From contig NW_026647360.1 in assembly GCF_950295315.1 (NCBI RefSeq), forward strand, positions 23,263 to 87,262: DNA of 64,000 nucleotides, written 5' to 3'. A program made the translations under genes and the position numbers. Shown here one piece after another: positions 53,296-64,000 of the stretch (within the stretch, counting starts at the first letter, position 1; each line of letters starts with the position of its first letter). Under the pieces are notes generated by a model that was not told where the DNA came from, ran no database searches, and was given only the letters and a program-made list of their open reading frames with translations. This stretch comes from Erinaceus europaeus (lineage: Eukaryota > Chordata > Mammalia > Eulipotyphla > Erinaceidae).

Positions 53296-54200
53296 CAGTC
53301 TGGGAGTGTAGAGGCCCCAGCTTACATAAGTGCGTTGCAGGCGGGTGTGTGGACTTGTGCGGGATGGGTGCAGGTCTGCATGGAAATCACGGTCGGTCCC
53401 GGTTCCTGGGGGCGCCGCGCGCACCGCACCGCCTGGGACCCGAGCAGAGAGCAGAGAGGGTAGGTGCTGGGGGGCTCTGTGAGCAGGCGAAAAGGAGCTT
53501 TCCCCCAGAAGCAAACATCCCTTAACTTTTTCTCTGTCTTCACTCACCCGTTGACGGTGTGTGAGAAGAGAGGTGAGCTCTGCTGCTTGCAGACTGGCTG
53601 GGAGGGGAGAGAGTTAGGCTCTCAGCTAAGCTGCTTGGGTGAAGAGCCCCTGTTGACATTCACCATCAGGCTGCCTAAGAAGTGGCCCAGTGACACAGGG
53701 AGTGGCCCAGAAAATCGAATTTATTTTAGAATGAAAACTGCTGTCATTTATTTATTTATTTTTAATTTGATGGAGTAGGAACGTCCTCTCTTCCCTGTGG
53801 TGAGAGGAATGGCGTTTCTACTTTACAGCTTGAAGATATTTTGAGTCTTGTTGGCTGGGAATTGTGCCGTCAGTATTTATCAGTGTGTAGAAGTTGGATC
53901 TGCAGGTAGTTTCTGATCAATAGCTTTTAGCAATGCTGAAGTTAAACTGCGAAATGTAAGCAACCTTATTGGTAAACATCCTAACGCTGGGCCCTTTCCT
54001 CACCAGACGGGGATGGAGGGTGTCAGACAGAATAAGCACAGAGTTTGTGCTCAGAACTGACCTACCACTGGGTGTGCGGCCTGTCAAAATGTCACACTCA
54101 GAAGGTTTTGCTTGGTAAAAACAAGGCTTTTACAGACCTACTCGTATGGGCATATGGAGAATTCTTTGCACTAGAAACTTGGGGTTTGAGGTGTGCTATT
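53296..54200. other. Non-repetitive stretch after CpG island
   Basis: Moderately GC-rich up to about 53,460 and then ordinary. It may be the start of an intron if transcription runs on the plus strand. No exon recognised. Confidence 0.4.
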
Positions 54201-54485
54201 TATGTATGTATGTATTTATTTATTTATTTATTTATCAGGCCACCAGGGTTATCACTGGGGCTCAGTGGTTGCATGAGAACTGCATTGCTCCCTGCAGCCA
54301 TTTTGTTGTTGTTGTTTTCCTTTTTGCTACAAGGCAAGGCCGAGAGATATAGGGAGGAGAGAGAGAGAGAGAGGAGAGACACCTGCAGCACTGCTCACGG
54401 CTCCTGCAGCTTCTCTCCCCTTTCCGGCAGGTGGGGAGTGAGGGAGATTTGTATGCACTATTGGGCGTGCCAGTGTCTGGTCCCT
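54201..54485 (-). mobile_element. SINE-B-like variant, minus
   Basis: 'caccagggttatcactgggg', 'cacctgcagcactgctcacg' and 'gtgccagtgtctggtccct'. The middle uses SINE-A-like 'cctgcagcactgc'. A (TATG/TTTA)n run is at the tail. Confidence 0.75.
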
Positions 54486-54503
54486 ATTCTGATTCTGACT
54501 CAA

Positions 54504-54643
54504 CATTTTTTTTTTAAATTGAGGTGGTTAATGCTTTACAGCGGATTCATTGACATAGGCATACCATCTCATTATATACCAGTCCCCAAAGTTCTCTCCC
54601 TCTCCTCCTACCTCCTCCCTTCCCAGAGTCCTTTGCTTTGGTG
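54504..54643 (-). mobile_element. L1 (second 3'UTR type), short, minus
   Basis: 'ggttaatgctttacagcgga' and 'cagagtcctttgctttggtg' pair with the copy at 15.95 kb. TSD ctgattctgact on both sides (54,489 and 54,644). Confidence 0.85.
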
Positions 54644-54655
54644 CCTGATTCTGAC

Positions 54656-55967
54656 TCTTATTCATCAATTTCCCAACGGGTGGGACTGGCCTGGGAAAGG
54701 AAGTAGAGGAATGTGAAAGATACCTTTGTAAGTGAAGGAGGAAACCAAGATGATAAGTTCTTTTCTGAGTTTTTTGGGGGTGTACACATGGTGATTCAGT
54801 GTAGGGATAATATATACATATCATACTTGAAGCTTACACACCATATGTAATATAGATCCTAAGTTAATGTAGGCCATATGTAGATCTTGTATGCCATATA
54901 TATTTATACTCCATAGATAATATACAATAAAACATAATATATATGAGACTGTTTGGTGAAATAAGTAGCCACTGGAATTTCCTGTCCATATTCATTATTT
55001 TGGTTCTCAGTTTTAGTTCCTTGTGTCTTACAAGAAACTTTGATACTCACTGAATTTATATTGCTGGGAGTCTCAGTAAAGCAAAGCTAGTATTTTTCAA
55101 AGCAACGGATCTTCTTTTCCTTAATCAAGTGAAACATCACAACAGTGCTTTTGTGGCAGAAAAGTTTCTTTAAATGAGCCAATCCCCTTTATTTATTTAT
55201 TTATGATCTGTAGAGTAACATATAGAACGTAGATATTTTTAAGTGAGCAAATTCTTCTTGAGGAAGAGAAGACTGGGAATTCTCTTTAGAACAATAAAAT
55301 TCCCCAATGATTTTGGACATCTTATTGTTCACTGGGGCAGAATTTTATGGCAAAGTAGCATCATGTTGTTTCTGTTTGTCTCTAAGAGTCTCTCCTGTTC
55401 ATTTTGTCTCCTGAATGCACAAGAATTTTGCCAGGAATTGCTGAACATTTTGTTTTGTGCCAGAGGTTAAGCATTAGGGAGACTTGAGTAAGGAGCTCTG
55501 TGTCACATCTACATCTTCTCAGAGATCCCAGTGCTGGGATTAATCTCTCCTTGAGCTCCACAGCTAGCTTGTCCTAATTCATAGTGCTTTGAACCTCAGA
55601 AGGCATTTAACCTCTTCATTTTCAGCGTTAGCTGCAAGGAATATATTTCATCTTCATTGTAACATGTGGCATGATATAAATGATTACTACACACACACAC
55701 TCTATACTGCAGTATGGAAATGAAAGTAGAAAATAAATCTTTAAGCGAGAGGGGTGCAACCTTTCAAAATGTAGCTTAACTTTTCCCCTGAAGTTGAAAA
55801 ATAAAACAAACTACTGAGCAAAATTTAGGAAAATACGGAGATGCAAAGAACTTTTTATAATTTTTTTAAGTGAAGTAAGTGGCTCTTGATACTTCTGCAC
55901 GTTCGAGTGGATTGCTGGAAAAGTCATCCCAATGTATCATTCTGGACTTTATCCCCTTCACACTTTC

Positions 55968-55969
<2 letters not shown>
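54656..55969. other. Non-repetitive AT-rich stretch
   Basis: About 1.3 kb. A TATA/ATAT-rich patch is at 54,810-54,950. 55,540-55,680 faintly resembles MIR. No gene recognised. Confidence 0.45.

Positions 55970-56002
<33 letters not shown>
55966..56002. repeat. (CTTT)n microsatellite
   Basis: About eight CTTT units followed by T8. Confidence 0.95.
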
Positions 56003-56003
56003 T

Positions 56004-56180
56004 TTTTTATACTGAGGAAATGTTTTACAGGACCATAGTTGTCTTGGGGGTACCATTTTACGTCTCTTCAAAATAAGTCTTGGCCCACCTTGCTCCCCCC
56101 ACCCCCAAAGTGCCACTTCTGGTACTGTGTGGCATTGGCCCCTTCCCCTAGTAACTTCAGATCTATAGACATGGAATAGC
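56004..56180 (-). mobile_element. Possible L1 3' end, minus, diverged
   Basis: 'gaggaaatgttttacaggac' resembles the second L1 3'UTR type at 15.95 and 54.5 kb. The remainder is weakly alike. Confidence 0.35.
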
Positions 56181-56204
56181 GCTCGTCTCCCCTTTAATGC
56201 CATG

Positions 56205-56399
56205 CTTCCTCCCCCTCCCTTCCCCTCTCCTCCCCTCCCCTTCCCCCTTTTCTCCTCCTCTCCCCTTCCCTCCTTCCTTTTCTCTCTCTTTCTTCATTCC
56301 TTTCTCTCCCTTTCTTTCTCTTTCTCTCCCCCTCTCTATCTCTTTCTTTTTTATCTCTCTCTCCCCCTCCTTCCTTCCTTCAATTTTTCCTTCCACTCT
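56205..56399. repeat. Polypyrimidine tract
   Basis: About 190 bp of irregular C/T sequence (CCCCTCC, CTTTCT, CCTTCC) with very few purines, adjacent to a SINE tail. Confidence 0.9.
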
Positions 56400-56677
56400 T
56401 TTTGTCACCAGGGCTATTGCTGGGGCTCCGTGCCCGCGCTAGGAATCCACTATTCGCAGTGGTCATTTTTTTTTTCTCTCCGCCCCCCTGTTTTTATTTG
56501 ATAAGACAGAAGTTGAGAAAGGAGATAGCGGGAAAGAAAAGATAGTCACTCGCAGACCGGCTTCTCTACTTCTGAAGCATTTGCCCCTCCCACCCCTCAC
56601 AGGTGGGGAGTGGATGTACAAGGACTGGAACCCATGTCCTTGCACATTCAACCAGGTGCACCACCGCCTGGCCCCCT
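56400..56677 (-). mobile_element. SINE-B long tail, minus, diverged
   Basis: 'caccagggctattgctgggg' to 'gtgcaccaccgcctggcccc'. The B box is degraded. Confidence 0.85.
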
Positions 56678-56689
56678 CCTTGCCTTGTT

Positions 56690-56935
56690 TCTTAAAATCG
56701 ACTTCTTTTTAAATTTATTTTTTACTAAAGATTTAGAAAATTATAAGCTAGTAGGGCTGTATGAGTCCACAGTGCTCCCACCAGCAGAGTCTTGTGTTCC
56801 CGTCTTCTCTAGTGGAAATCTGAGTAGCTCCTCCAAGGTCACAGATAGGGGTTGACTTTACGTCTTTGTCTGTCTGTCTGTCTTTCTATCTATCTATCTA
56901 TTTCTTTTAATTTAATTTAATTTTATATTTTATTT
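56690..56935 (-). mobile_element. L1 3'UTR, minus (part 1 of split L1)
   Basis: 'actaaagatttagaaaatta' and 'gagtccacagtgctcccacc' match 17,540-17,620. TCTG and CTAT short repeats (56,866-56,903) lie before the break. Confidence 0.75.
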
Positions 56936-57283
56936 TATTTTTCCCTCCAGGGTTATTGCTGGGCTCGGTGCCTGCACCATGAATCCACCGCTCCTGGAGG
57001 CCATTTTTTTCCCCCTTTTGTTGCCCTTGTTGTTGTAGCCTCGTTGTGGTTATTATTATTGCCATTGTTGATGTTGTTCGTTGTTGGATAGGACAGACAG
57101 AAATGGAGAGAGGAGGGGAAGACAGAGAGGGGGAGAGAAAGACAGACACCTGCAGACCTGCTTCACCGCCCGTGAAGCGACTCCCCTGCAGGTGGGGAGC
57201 CGGGGGCTCGAACCGGGATCCTAATGCCGGTCCCTGCGCTTTGCGCCACCTGCGCTTAACCTGCTGTGCCACTGCCCGACCCC
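56936..57283 (-). mobile_element. SINE-B full length, near consensus, inside L1
   Basis: 'ctccagggttattgctgggc' to 'gtgccactgcccgacccc'. Almost the same sequence as the copy at 21.0 kb, which suggests recent activity of this subfamily. Confidence 0.97.
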
Positions 57284-58215
57284 TCTCTATATATTTTTTG
57301 CACATTTTGTCTACTGTCCCGCCTTCACTTCCTAAGTTACCTCTACACCTATTACTACTTCCAAGTGTCCTTCCTTTCTCCTCCTCTTCTCTCTCAGATT
57401 AGTGAAAGAGAGCCTGGCTTCCTCTGGTGTTTCCCAGATTTGCTTCCCTTTCAGTGATGGTGTGAAAACAAGGTTCCTAGTGACAAACATCTGGGGTCCT
57501 GAGAGAACTGGAGTTTAGAGCCTTCTGATCATCTTCCTGCTATCACTCCCCCCCCCCCCACTGGGCATATGAACCAGAATTGTTTTGGGGGTGCAGGAGG
57601 TGGGAGCTCTGGCTTCTGTAATTGCTTCTTTGCTGGACATGGGTGTTGTCAGCCTGTGGATTAGTATTTTTGCGTTCTCTGGGTAGATACTTTGGAGAAG
57701 GATTGCTGGATCACCTGGCAGATTTCTTTTTAAGTCTGCCACTTCATTCATTCATTCATCCATCCCTCTGAGAACTCTCTATACTGTTTTCCATAGAGGC
57801 TGAACCAGTTCACATTGCCCCCAGCAGTGTGTGAGAGTCCCCACCCCCTTTCCATGTCCTCATAAGTACTTGCTCTTTCGTTCTTTTTTGCTCCCTGGTC
57901 CTGAAAATGTCTTTACTGGCATAGAAGAGCTTTATGAGGAAGCACAGTCAGACCAAACAAGTGGATCTGAAGAGTTTATGCACAAAGTTTTCTCTCTCTT
58001 TTTTTTTTTTCATTGGGGAATTAAAAGTTGGCAGTAAACACAGATCTTGTTTGTTTTGAATGTAGGCCATCCTCACGGGTGAGATGGTGTCTGGACATTG
58101 TCTTTGTTTACATTTGTGTAATAATAGGTAGCTGTAAGCAATTTTACACTTGCTAAGAGCCACCTGTGTGTCCTCACTGGAGAAGCGACTATTCATTTCT
58201 CCTCCTCACCATTGA
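57284..58215 (-). mobile_element. L1 3'UTR and ORF2 end, minus (part 2 of split L1)
   Basis: 3'UTR text 'gagctctggcttctgtaatt' at 57,600 is followed by 'ctctgggtagatactttgga', 'gaggctgaaccagttcacat' and 'acgggtgagatggtgtctgg'. Those are inverse L1 ORF2/3' sequences. The ORF2 frame is broken by a 'cattcattcattcatccatc' insert and others. Confidence 0.8.
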
Positions 58216-58219
58216 AAAA

Positions 58220-58440
58220 CTTTTTTTAAAAAAAATTATCTTTATTTATTGGGTAGAGACAGTCAGAAATCAAGAGGGTAGGGGGAGATACAGTGAGCAA
58301 GAGAGACAGAGAGAGACACCTGCAGCACTGCTTCACTACTTGCATAGCTTTCCCCCTGCAGGTGGGGACTGGGGGCTCACACCTGGGTCCTTGAGCACTG
58401 TGACATGTGCGCTCAGCCAGGTGCATCACCACCCAGCTCC
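58220..58440 (-). mobile_element. SINE-A, minus
   Basis: 'tttattgggtagagacagtc' to 'gtgcatcaccacccagctcc'. Confidence 0.95.
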
Positions 58441-58888
58441 TATTCTTACTTTTTTTTTTAAACTACTTTTTTCCTGCTAGAATTTCATGCCCCCCCTTCC
58501 ACTTTCTCTAGAGTCCCAGGGTTGGTTTGGTTTTATTTTTCGGGGTTGGGAAAACTCAAGAACTATTCTCCTTATGTTACTGGTGATTGCTTTTTCCTGT
58601 GAAAACACTTCAGTGTGTGGACGTTTCCATAGGACAGTTCTGCTGTTGCATATTGGGGCAGACTCCGTCAGCAGACTTGGAAGAGACCTGCTTTGGGACA
58701 TAGCAGAGACTTTGGAGGGAAAGAGAAAGGGGTAACAGCAAGCCTTTCAGTTGACAGGTGTGGTTGGGAAATGACTGTGAAGCCAGCTCTTTGTTTGTTC
58801 TTAGAGTCGGAAGTAATACTGTCAAATCTCTGTCAGCAATGCCAGCCCAGATCGTCCTAGCTGAATGATTCCCAGGAGTGATTCCCAG
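58441..58888. other. Non-repetitive stretch
   Basis: Minus and plus ORFs of 70-80 codons overlap here without recognisable domains. Confidence 0.4.
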
Positions 58889-59104
58889 GACCAGGTGGTG
58901 GCGCGCACCTGGTTAAACGCACATGTCACAGTGCACAAGGACCTGGGTTCAGGCGTCTGGTCCCCACTGGCAGGGGTGAAGCTTCATGAGTGGTGAGGTA
59001 GAGCTGCAGGAGTCTCTCTGTTTCTCTCCATCTCTGTCTTTCTTTCCTCTCTCAATTTCTCTCTGTCTCTAGCAAATAACAACAACAACAACAACAACAA
59101 CAAA
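58889..59104 (+). mobile_element. SINE-A, plus
   Basis: 'aggtggtggcgcgcacctgg' to an (AAC)n tail. TSD gagtgattcc on both sides. Confidence 0.96.
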
Positions 59105-59184
59105 AGAGTGATTCCTGACCCTCCAATGTTACTGTTTATTGTCTTTTCCGTCCTAGTTCTATGACATTCGTATTATATGTGTTT

Positions 59185-59310
59185 ATTGTCTGTCTCAGCC
59201 CACTGGAAGATAATATTCCATCAGAGCAGATTCTGTCATTATTCCCTCCCTGCTGTAGCTTCCACATGTGTTACAGATTCTGGTTCATAGTAATTGCTTA
59301 AGAGCTGTTT
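59185..59310 (+). mobile_element. L2 3' end, plus
   Basis: 'ggaagataatattccatcag', 'agattctgtcattattccct' and 'gttcatagtaattgcttaag' follow L2 (TGTAAGCTCCATGAGGGCAG ... AGTAGGTGCTCAATAAA) at a distance. Confidence 0.5.
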
Positions 59311-59817
59311 GTGGAAGGGGTAGAAGAAGGGAAAATAAAACTTGATCAAGGGTGGTAAACTCAAAAAGAGTGGGCCAGGTAAAGCTCATGAATGAAGCAG
59401 GGGGTTTCCTTTCACGACTCTGACTTCTCGTCAGAGCATGTTCCTCGGTGCAGTCACCATACAGGAAGTTTTCACTTCCAGAAAGAAATAGCTCTGCACG
59501 GCTCAATCCCAATGAAGCACTTATATGAGGGGTGTGTGTGTATGTGTGCGTGTCCATCCGTCTTTTCCAGAAGAAAGACAGCAACTTAAAAAAAAAAAAG
59601 TGCTTCTTCAAGCTGCTACATAAGTGCTACTGTGTTTAGAATCCAAACCAAGCAGGAAGATGCTATTATATTATTTTGCTGACCATACATCCTAATACAA
59701 AGACTGATTCAGCAGCTGGGCAAAATAGAAATAGAAAGGATGCATTCACAGAGAATACATTGATTGATTATACTTTAGGTTTTTTTTAGAAGACACTTTT
59801 ACTTTTGGAACAGTAAG
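59311..59817. other. Non-repetitive stretch
   Basis: Nothing recognised. Confidence 0.45.
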
Positions 59818-59895
59818 TATTGGGTTGTCAAAGTCATGATGTATTTTTGTTTCTGATACTTTTCTTTGCAAAACCATGTCATGACTTTCCCAATA
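59818..59895. mobile_element. Mariner-type miniature inverted-repeat element
   Basis: 78 bp bounded by TA. The left end tattgggttgtcaaagtcat and the inverse of the right end (tattgggaaagtcatgac) are near-identical terminal repeats, differing by a 4-base gap. The size, TA boundaries and TTGGGTTG-type start fit a mariner-derived MITE, like the 80-bp MADE1 of primates. It has no coding capacity. Confidence 0.75.
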
Positions 59896-60177
59896 ACCGA
59901 AAGACTGGACAGGCTCAGAAGCCAGTCCTGCCTGAGGAAGGCAGGATGCATGATATTAGATGAGGCTGAGAAACAGGTTGCTTTCAGGGCTTGCTGCTGT
60001 TGGCATTATTCTTGGGCTTCATCAGTTGTTGGTCAGGCGGTGGCAGTGGAGGGAACAAGGCTCCTACCCCAGGCCCTGGTCTAAGGCAGGGCGGGGAATG
60101 TCCAGCCTGTAGGCCGTGAATCATTCGGTCTCACTCTGCCAAGGCAGCCACAGGTGGGACTTGAAATTCTACTAATC

Positions 60178-60387
60178 ATGGACTGGTGGTGGCGCACCTG
60201 GTTGAGTATACAAGTTACAGTGCTGTGTGGAGTAAATATTTATACTGGCCGAAAGGATAGCAAGAGATTGTTCAAGCTCCTGGTCCCCACCTGCAAGGGG
60301 GAAGCTTCACATGTGGTGGATCTCTCTCTCTCTCTCTCTCTCTTCCTCTCAATTTCTCTCTGTCTTGATCTAAAATAAATAAACCTT
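60178..60387 (+). mobile_element. SINE-A, plus, with internal insertion
   Basis: Head 'ggtggtggcgcacctggttg', tail 'ctaaaataaataaacc'. About 40 extra bases ('agtaaatatttatactggcc...') lie between the A and B boxes. Confidence 0.88.
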
Positions 60388-60449
60388 AATGATATAGAAA
60401 TTCAATAAATCTAGGAGCTTTTTTATCACAATCTTAAGTGCTATTTTTA

Positions 60450-61963
60450 TCAGTGATTTAATAATGATGAACAAGATTGTAGAATAACAGGGGTACAATT
60501 CCATACAGTTTCCACCACCAGAGGTCCATGTCCCATCCCCTCCTGGATGGAAACTTTCCTATTCTTTATCCCTCTCAGGGAGTATGGACTAAAATTCTTT
60601 GTGATGTGCAGAAAGTGAAAGGTCTGGCCGCTGTAATTTTCTGCTGGACATGGACATTGGCAGGTGGATCCATATCCCCACCCAGCCTGTTTCTATTCTT
60701 CTCTCATGGGGTAAGGCTCTGGGGAGGGAAGGCTCCAGGACACGTTGGTGAGGTCTTCTACCCAGGAAAGTCAGGATGGCATCATGGTAGCATCTACAAC
60801 TTGGTGGCTGAAAGGTGGTTAGCTATAAAGCAGGACAAATTGTTTAATAAACAGGAGCCCAAACATAGACACAGAGCAGATGAAATTAGGGGTCTTAATG
60901 TGGGAAGAAGCTAGGAAGTCTATTTTAAGCATGTCTCGAGGGGCCCGTGACTTTAGTCATTTTTGCCTGAGCCTGACAGCTAACATGCAGGTAGACTAAA
61001 ATTATTGTCTGGGAAGACGGTGTCAGAGTTGAGAATAGGGTTAGAAAGCGGGATTAGGGCAGAGAGTAGCTCCTAAATATGAGGAAAGTATATAAATGCC
61101 ATTAACAGTTTACCCACATTGTTCTGACCCAAGGCCCACATAAATTTCTATTCAGCACAGGAGCCTGTGTGACCTCTGAGTCCCTGTCAGTCTGAGCTCA
61201 CAGTCCATGGTCACAGCTGGGAACATTCTAGGCTGCACTCATGTCAGGACCAGCCTTTCCCCATTGGCATACGAGGCTGACCCAGCCTCCCATTGGAGAG
61301 TGAGTGGCACTGTCTCTACCATTGCTACTCTAAATTGAGGGCAGTGTTGCGGAGAGGCCCACAGTAGGATTTGTGATGCTGTTCCTAATGGAAGTGACCA
61401 GTGATGGTGGAGAGAGGGATCTAGTAGAGGTCTAGACCCATCATATCTATGTGGGAATCCCAGGAGTCCCTGACTAAGGCACAGATGATGGGGTGGCCTG
61501 GGAGTGACCAAAAAGGCCATCCTTAAAGTGAGCTAGTCTCTTGCCCTTATCCGGCTTTTGTAGTCCTTACTTGATCTGATGAGGTTAGACTTAAAGTGAC
61601 TGAGCAAAGTGAAGTAGGAGGTAGGAGAGGAGGATGTCTACGACTAACTAGTAAGTATTTGATTAGGTACTTTATGGCGTCTTCTTCAGGTCTGTCTACC
61701 TGCTTGCTGAACTCACTTGAGTCTAACTCTACTCACACAGCAGACTGCTGAGCGCTTGTACCTTGAGGTATATATTCCCCTAGCTTATGGATACATGTGC
61801 ACGTGCACACTGCCCCTGGTCTATATCTGGAGTCTATAACTTTAACAGGAAATGAGCTCTTTGAAATGAACTAGGGAGTCCCATACGTTAGGAAAGGTCT
61901 CACCAGAGTATTTGAGTTGGAGGGTTGACATCTCAGGCTTGATATTTCTGGATACAGTCTGTA
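60450..61963 (-). mobile_element. L1 3'UTR, 1.5 kb, with long TSD, minus
   Basis: 'gggtacaattccatacagtt' to 'gatggggtggcctgggagtg' and beyond. This is the longest 3'UTR copy in the window. Flanks 60,413-60,447 and 61,964-62,000 are an imperfect direct repeat of about 35 bp (agagcttttatcaca...cttaagtgcta.ttttt). Confidence 0.9.
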
Positions 61964-62000
61964 AGAGCTTTTATCACAGCAACCTTAAGTGCTAGTTTTT

Positions 62001-62769
62001 AAGCTGATCATTCTATATGGCCTATGAATGATGCTATAAATACCCAAATAATCCTTGGCAGATAAAAGGTTACCCACCCTGGTCTAGGGTCTTCATGGTT
62101 TCCCCCTGTTCCTGCCTTGCTTGTCTGCATGTGTAGTAAGTACCATTCATGAAAGATCCCTTTGAAAAATCCAGCTTAATCAGACATAGCTTTTCTTACC
62201 GAGAAGTTTAAAATCCTATGGAGGGAAAAAATATGGAGCACCAGAATTCGGTAGAACAGGAACCTATGATTAGAATGGGGGAAAATTATTTCCCTTAGAG
62301 AGGTTTTTAAGAGGCTAAGAGCCAGGGCCTCATAAACCTTCCAGGAAGACCTGTATGTTGATGAACTTGCAGGTAACGGGGGACACAGGATGGGGGGGGG
62401 TGGTCTAAGTTGCAAGCCAAACTGTAGAAGAGGTATTTATGTTGGCCAAAAGTAGACTGAGAGAATGGTGACAGAGTGGTGTTTTACTCATCCTCTGCTG
62501 GTAATGGAGGCTAGACCACATGAATCTCTAGTTACTTTGTACGATTTTCCAGATTGCTCCCATACAGTGAAATGCTTGCAAGTGGTTTTGCTTTTATTTT
62601 TTTAACAGTCAAATGCACAATTCCCATGCAAATGGTCAGTTCCCTGCTATGCCAGGCTCTCTGTCCTAAAGTTCAGTACCTTTTAAACTTTCACACTGAG
62701 AGGCTGACTGCTGATTCCCAAGTCTCCTAGGGCTCAAGGGTAAAGTGGACAGAATTCTCGTATTTACTT
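62001..62769. other. Non-repetitive stretch
   Basis: No gene recognised. A G9 run is at 62,392-62,400. Confidence 0.45.
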
Positions 62770-62835
62770 ACTTACTTTTGGCCTCACACATGCAGAACTT
62801 ACTTTCTGTGGCTGAGCCATATCCTCAGCCCCTGG
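62770..62835 (-). mobile_element. Old tRNA-like SINE fragment, minus
   Basis: 'ggcctcacacatgcagaact' and 'tggctgagccatatcctcag' resemble the piece at 20.1 kb. Confidence 0.35.
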
Positions 62836-62997
62836 AGATACATTTTCAAATCAATTGAAATTTTCAAATAGGTTGAAATCCTTGATTGATTAGGAAGCAC
62901 TCAGATATCCTACCCCCACACAGAACCTTGAACTGCCTGTCAAAATATAGGATGTGGATTCTAGGACTTCATCTCTTTGGTTTTATTACTTTTAAAA

Positions 62998-63203
62998 TAT
63001 ATGTATTTTTTATTTATTGGCTAGAGATAGAAAGGAAGGGGAGAAGGGGAGAGAGAAAGAAAGAGGGACACTTGCAGGACTGCTTCATCCCTCATGAAAC
63101 TTCTCCCCGTGCAGGTGAGGATCAGAGGTTTGAACCTGGGGCCTTGAGCATTGTAACGTGTGTGTTCAATGTGTGTGTAACAAGTGTGCCACTGCCCAGC
63201 CCT
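62998..63203 (-). mobile_element. SINE-A, minus
   Basis: 'tttattggctagagatagaa' to 'gtgccactgcccagccct'. A short 'gtgtgt' duplication is in the head. Confidence 0.9.
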
Positions 63204-63509
63204 CTCTGGTTTCCTTTAACTTTCAAAAGCTTCTTCATAAAAATAAAACAAAATACTCCACAACCCCCCTAACACACTTTCAAAATTCTGTTCCTAATCT
63301 TTGCTTTCTAGTTGTCCTTCAAAATGGTCAGTTGGCTATCAAAACTGTATTTGGAAATTGACTGGCTTAAGTTGAACATTGTTTATGGGAATTCTTGATT
63401 GGGGAAAATTTCCTGTCTTTGAGATTGACCATACTGTTCATTACGTACTGATAAACAGTGATTGACAAGAAGAGAAATGCAAATTGGGAACTGTCTCTTA
63501 AGGGACTTG
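63204..63509. other. Non-repetitive stretch
   Basis: Nothing recognised. Confidence 0.4.
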
Positions 63510-63622
63510 AATAATAGGGCAGCTTCCAATGGAGGGGATGGACATAGAACTCTGGTGGGACCGTACCCTATTATCTTAGTCTTGTTAATCATTATCAAAT
63601 CACTAATAAAAATTAAAAAAAT
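63510..63622 (+). mobile_element. L1 3' terminus, plus, old
   Basis: 'ccaatggaggggatggacat', 'agaactctggtgggaccgta' and 'tcactaataaaaattaaaaa' parallel the copy at 15.3 kb. Confidence 0.7.
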
Positions 63623-63821
63623 GATTACGGTGATTCAGCAGTCTCTTGAATTCAGACAAAAACCAAAACTGAAGTCAAACAGAAACTCAAACCAACTCAA
63701 ACAAAAAGGGTTTGTGACTCATTTATCTGGGAATTCAGGCATGGCTGGATCTAGGGATTTAGATAATATTGTCAGGACTCTGTCTTGATACTTCATCATC
63801 TTGACTTCTCTTTACTGTTAT

Positions 63822-63822
<1 letters not shown>

Positions 63823-63863
<41 letters not shown>

Positions 63864-63948
63864 GAGAAAGAGAGAGAGAGAAAGAGAGAGAGAAAGAGAG
63901 AGAATGAGAGAGAGAAAGAGAGAGAGAATGAGAGAGAGAAAGAGAGAG

Positions 63949-63979
<31 letters not shown>

Positions 63980-64000
63980 GAGAAAGAGAGAGAGAAGAAG
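63823..64000. repeat. (GA)n/(GAAA)n polypurine tract, open at window end
   Basis: GAGAGA interspersed with AAAGAGAG units, only two T in about 178 bases. It continues past the window edge. Confidence 0.98.

Noticed and set aside
54045..54716. 223-codon plus ORF
   Set aside because: More than half lies in an inverted SINE-B-like element and an L1 end. The N-terminal part shows no domain.

Overview
The window is vertebrate nuclear DNA from a placental mammal, very probably a hedgehog (Erinaceidae, Erinaceus-like). The main evidence is dense coverage by tRNA-derived SINEs that I recognise from hedgehog. Decayed MIR, L2 and old L1 pieces shared by all placental mammals support this. I find no bacterial-style genes, no operons and no intact protein-coding gene. 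Nearly every open frame is a shadow of a repeat.

Family names used below are mine. SINE-A: head 'ggtggcgcacctggttaagc', body 'gaagcagggctgcaggtgtc', tail of AATAAA-type A-rich repeats. SINE-B: head 'gcggtagcgcagcgggttaa', body 'gtgaagcaggtctgcaggtg', ending in 'gggcaacaaaaggg' or in a longer tail 'ctccaggagcagtggattca ... ccctggaggcaaa'. SINE-C: head 'ggaggtggcgcagtggataa', then 'ctctcaagcatgaggtcctg', tail 'ctcattaataaataaataaa'. SINE-D and SINE-E are older relatives (SINE-E has 'gcataatggttatgcaaaga'). All carry a Pol III B-box-like GGTTCRANYCC. L1 copies are mostly 3' ends on the minus strand.

Layout. 1-24 kb: intergenic or intronic DNA with SINEs, L1 3' ends, microsatellites and a possible polyadenylated retrocopy ending at 22,628. 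24.3-26.8 kb: a composite insertion bounded by an exact 54-bp direct repeat. It holds a SINE-C, an endogenous-retrovirus RNase H fragment (+), a 5'-truncated histone H3.3 retrocopy with long 3'UTR (-) and a solo-LTR-like sequence (-). 27-51 kb: more repeats, including an L1 whose ORF1 is joined directly to its 3'UTR (29.8-31.8 kb) and a 0.6-kb CCTT/CCCT tract (41.9-42.5 kb). 51.65-53.06 kb: a strong CpG island with three GC-rich tandem arrays and a good splice-donor match. This is the best candidate for a real gene promoter and first exon, though I cannot name the gene. 53-64 kb: intron-like DNA with L1s, SINEs, a mariner-type miniature element (59.8 kb) and a polypurine tract running off the end.

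No pathway can be assembled from these elements. The biology on show is retrotransposition and its by-products. SINE and L1 boundaries are read by eye and are accurate to about 5-20 bases unless target-site duplications (TSDs) are quoted.
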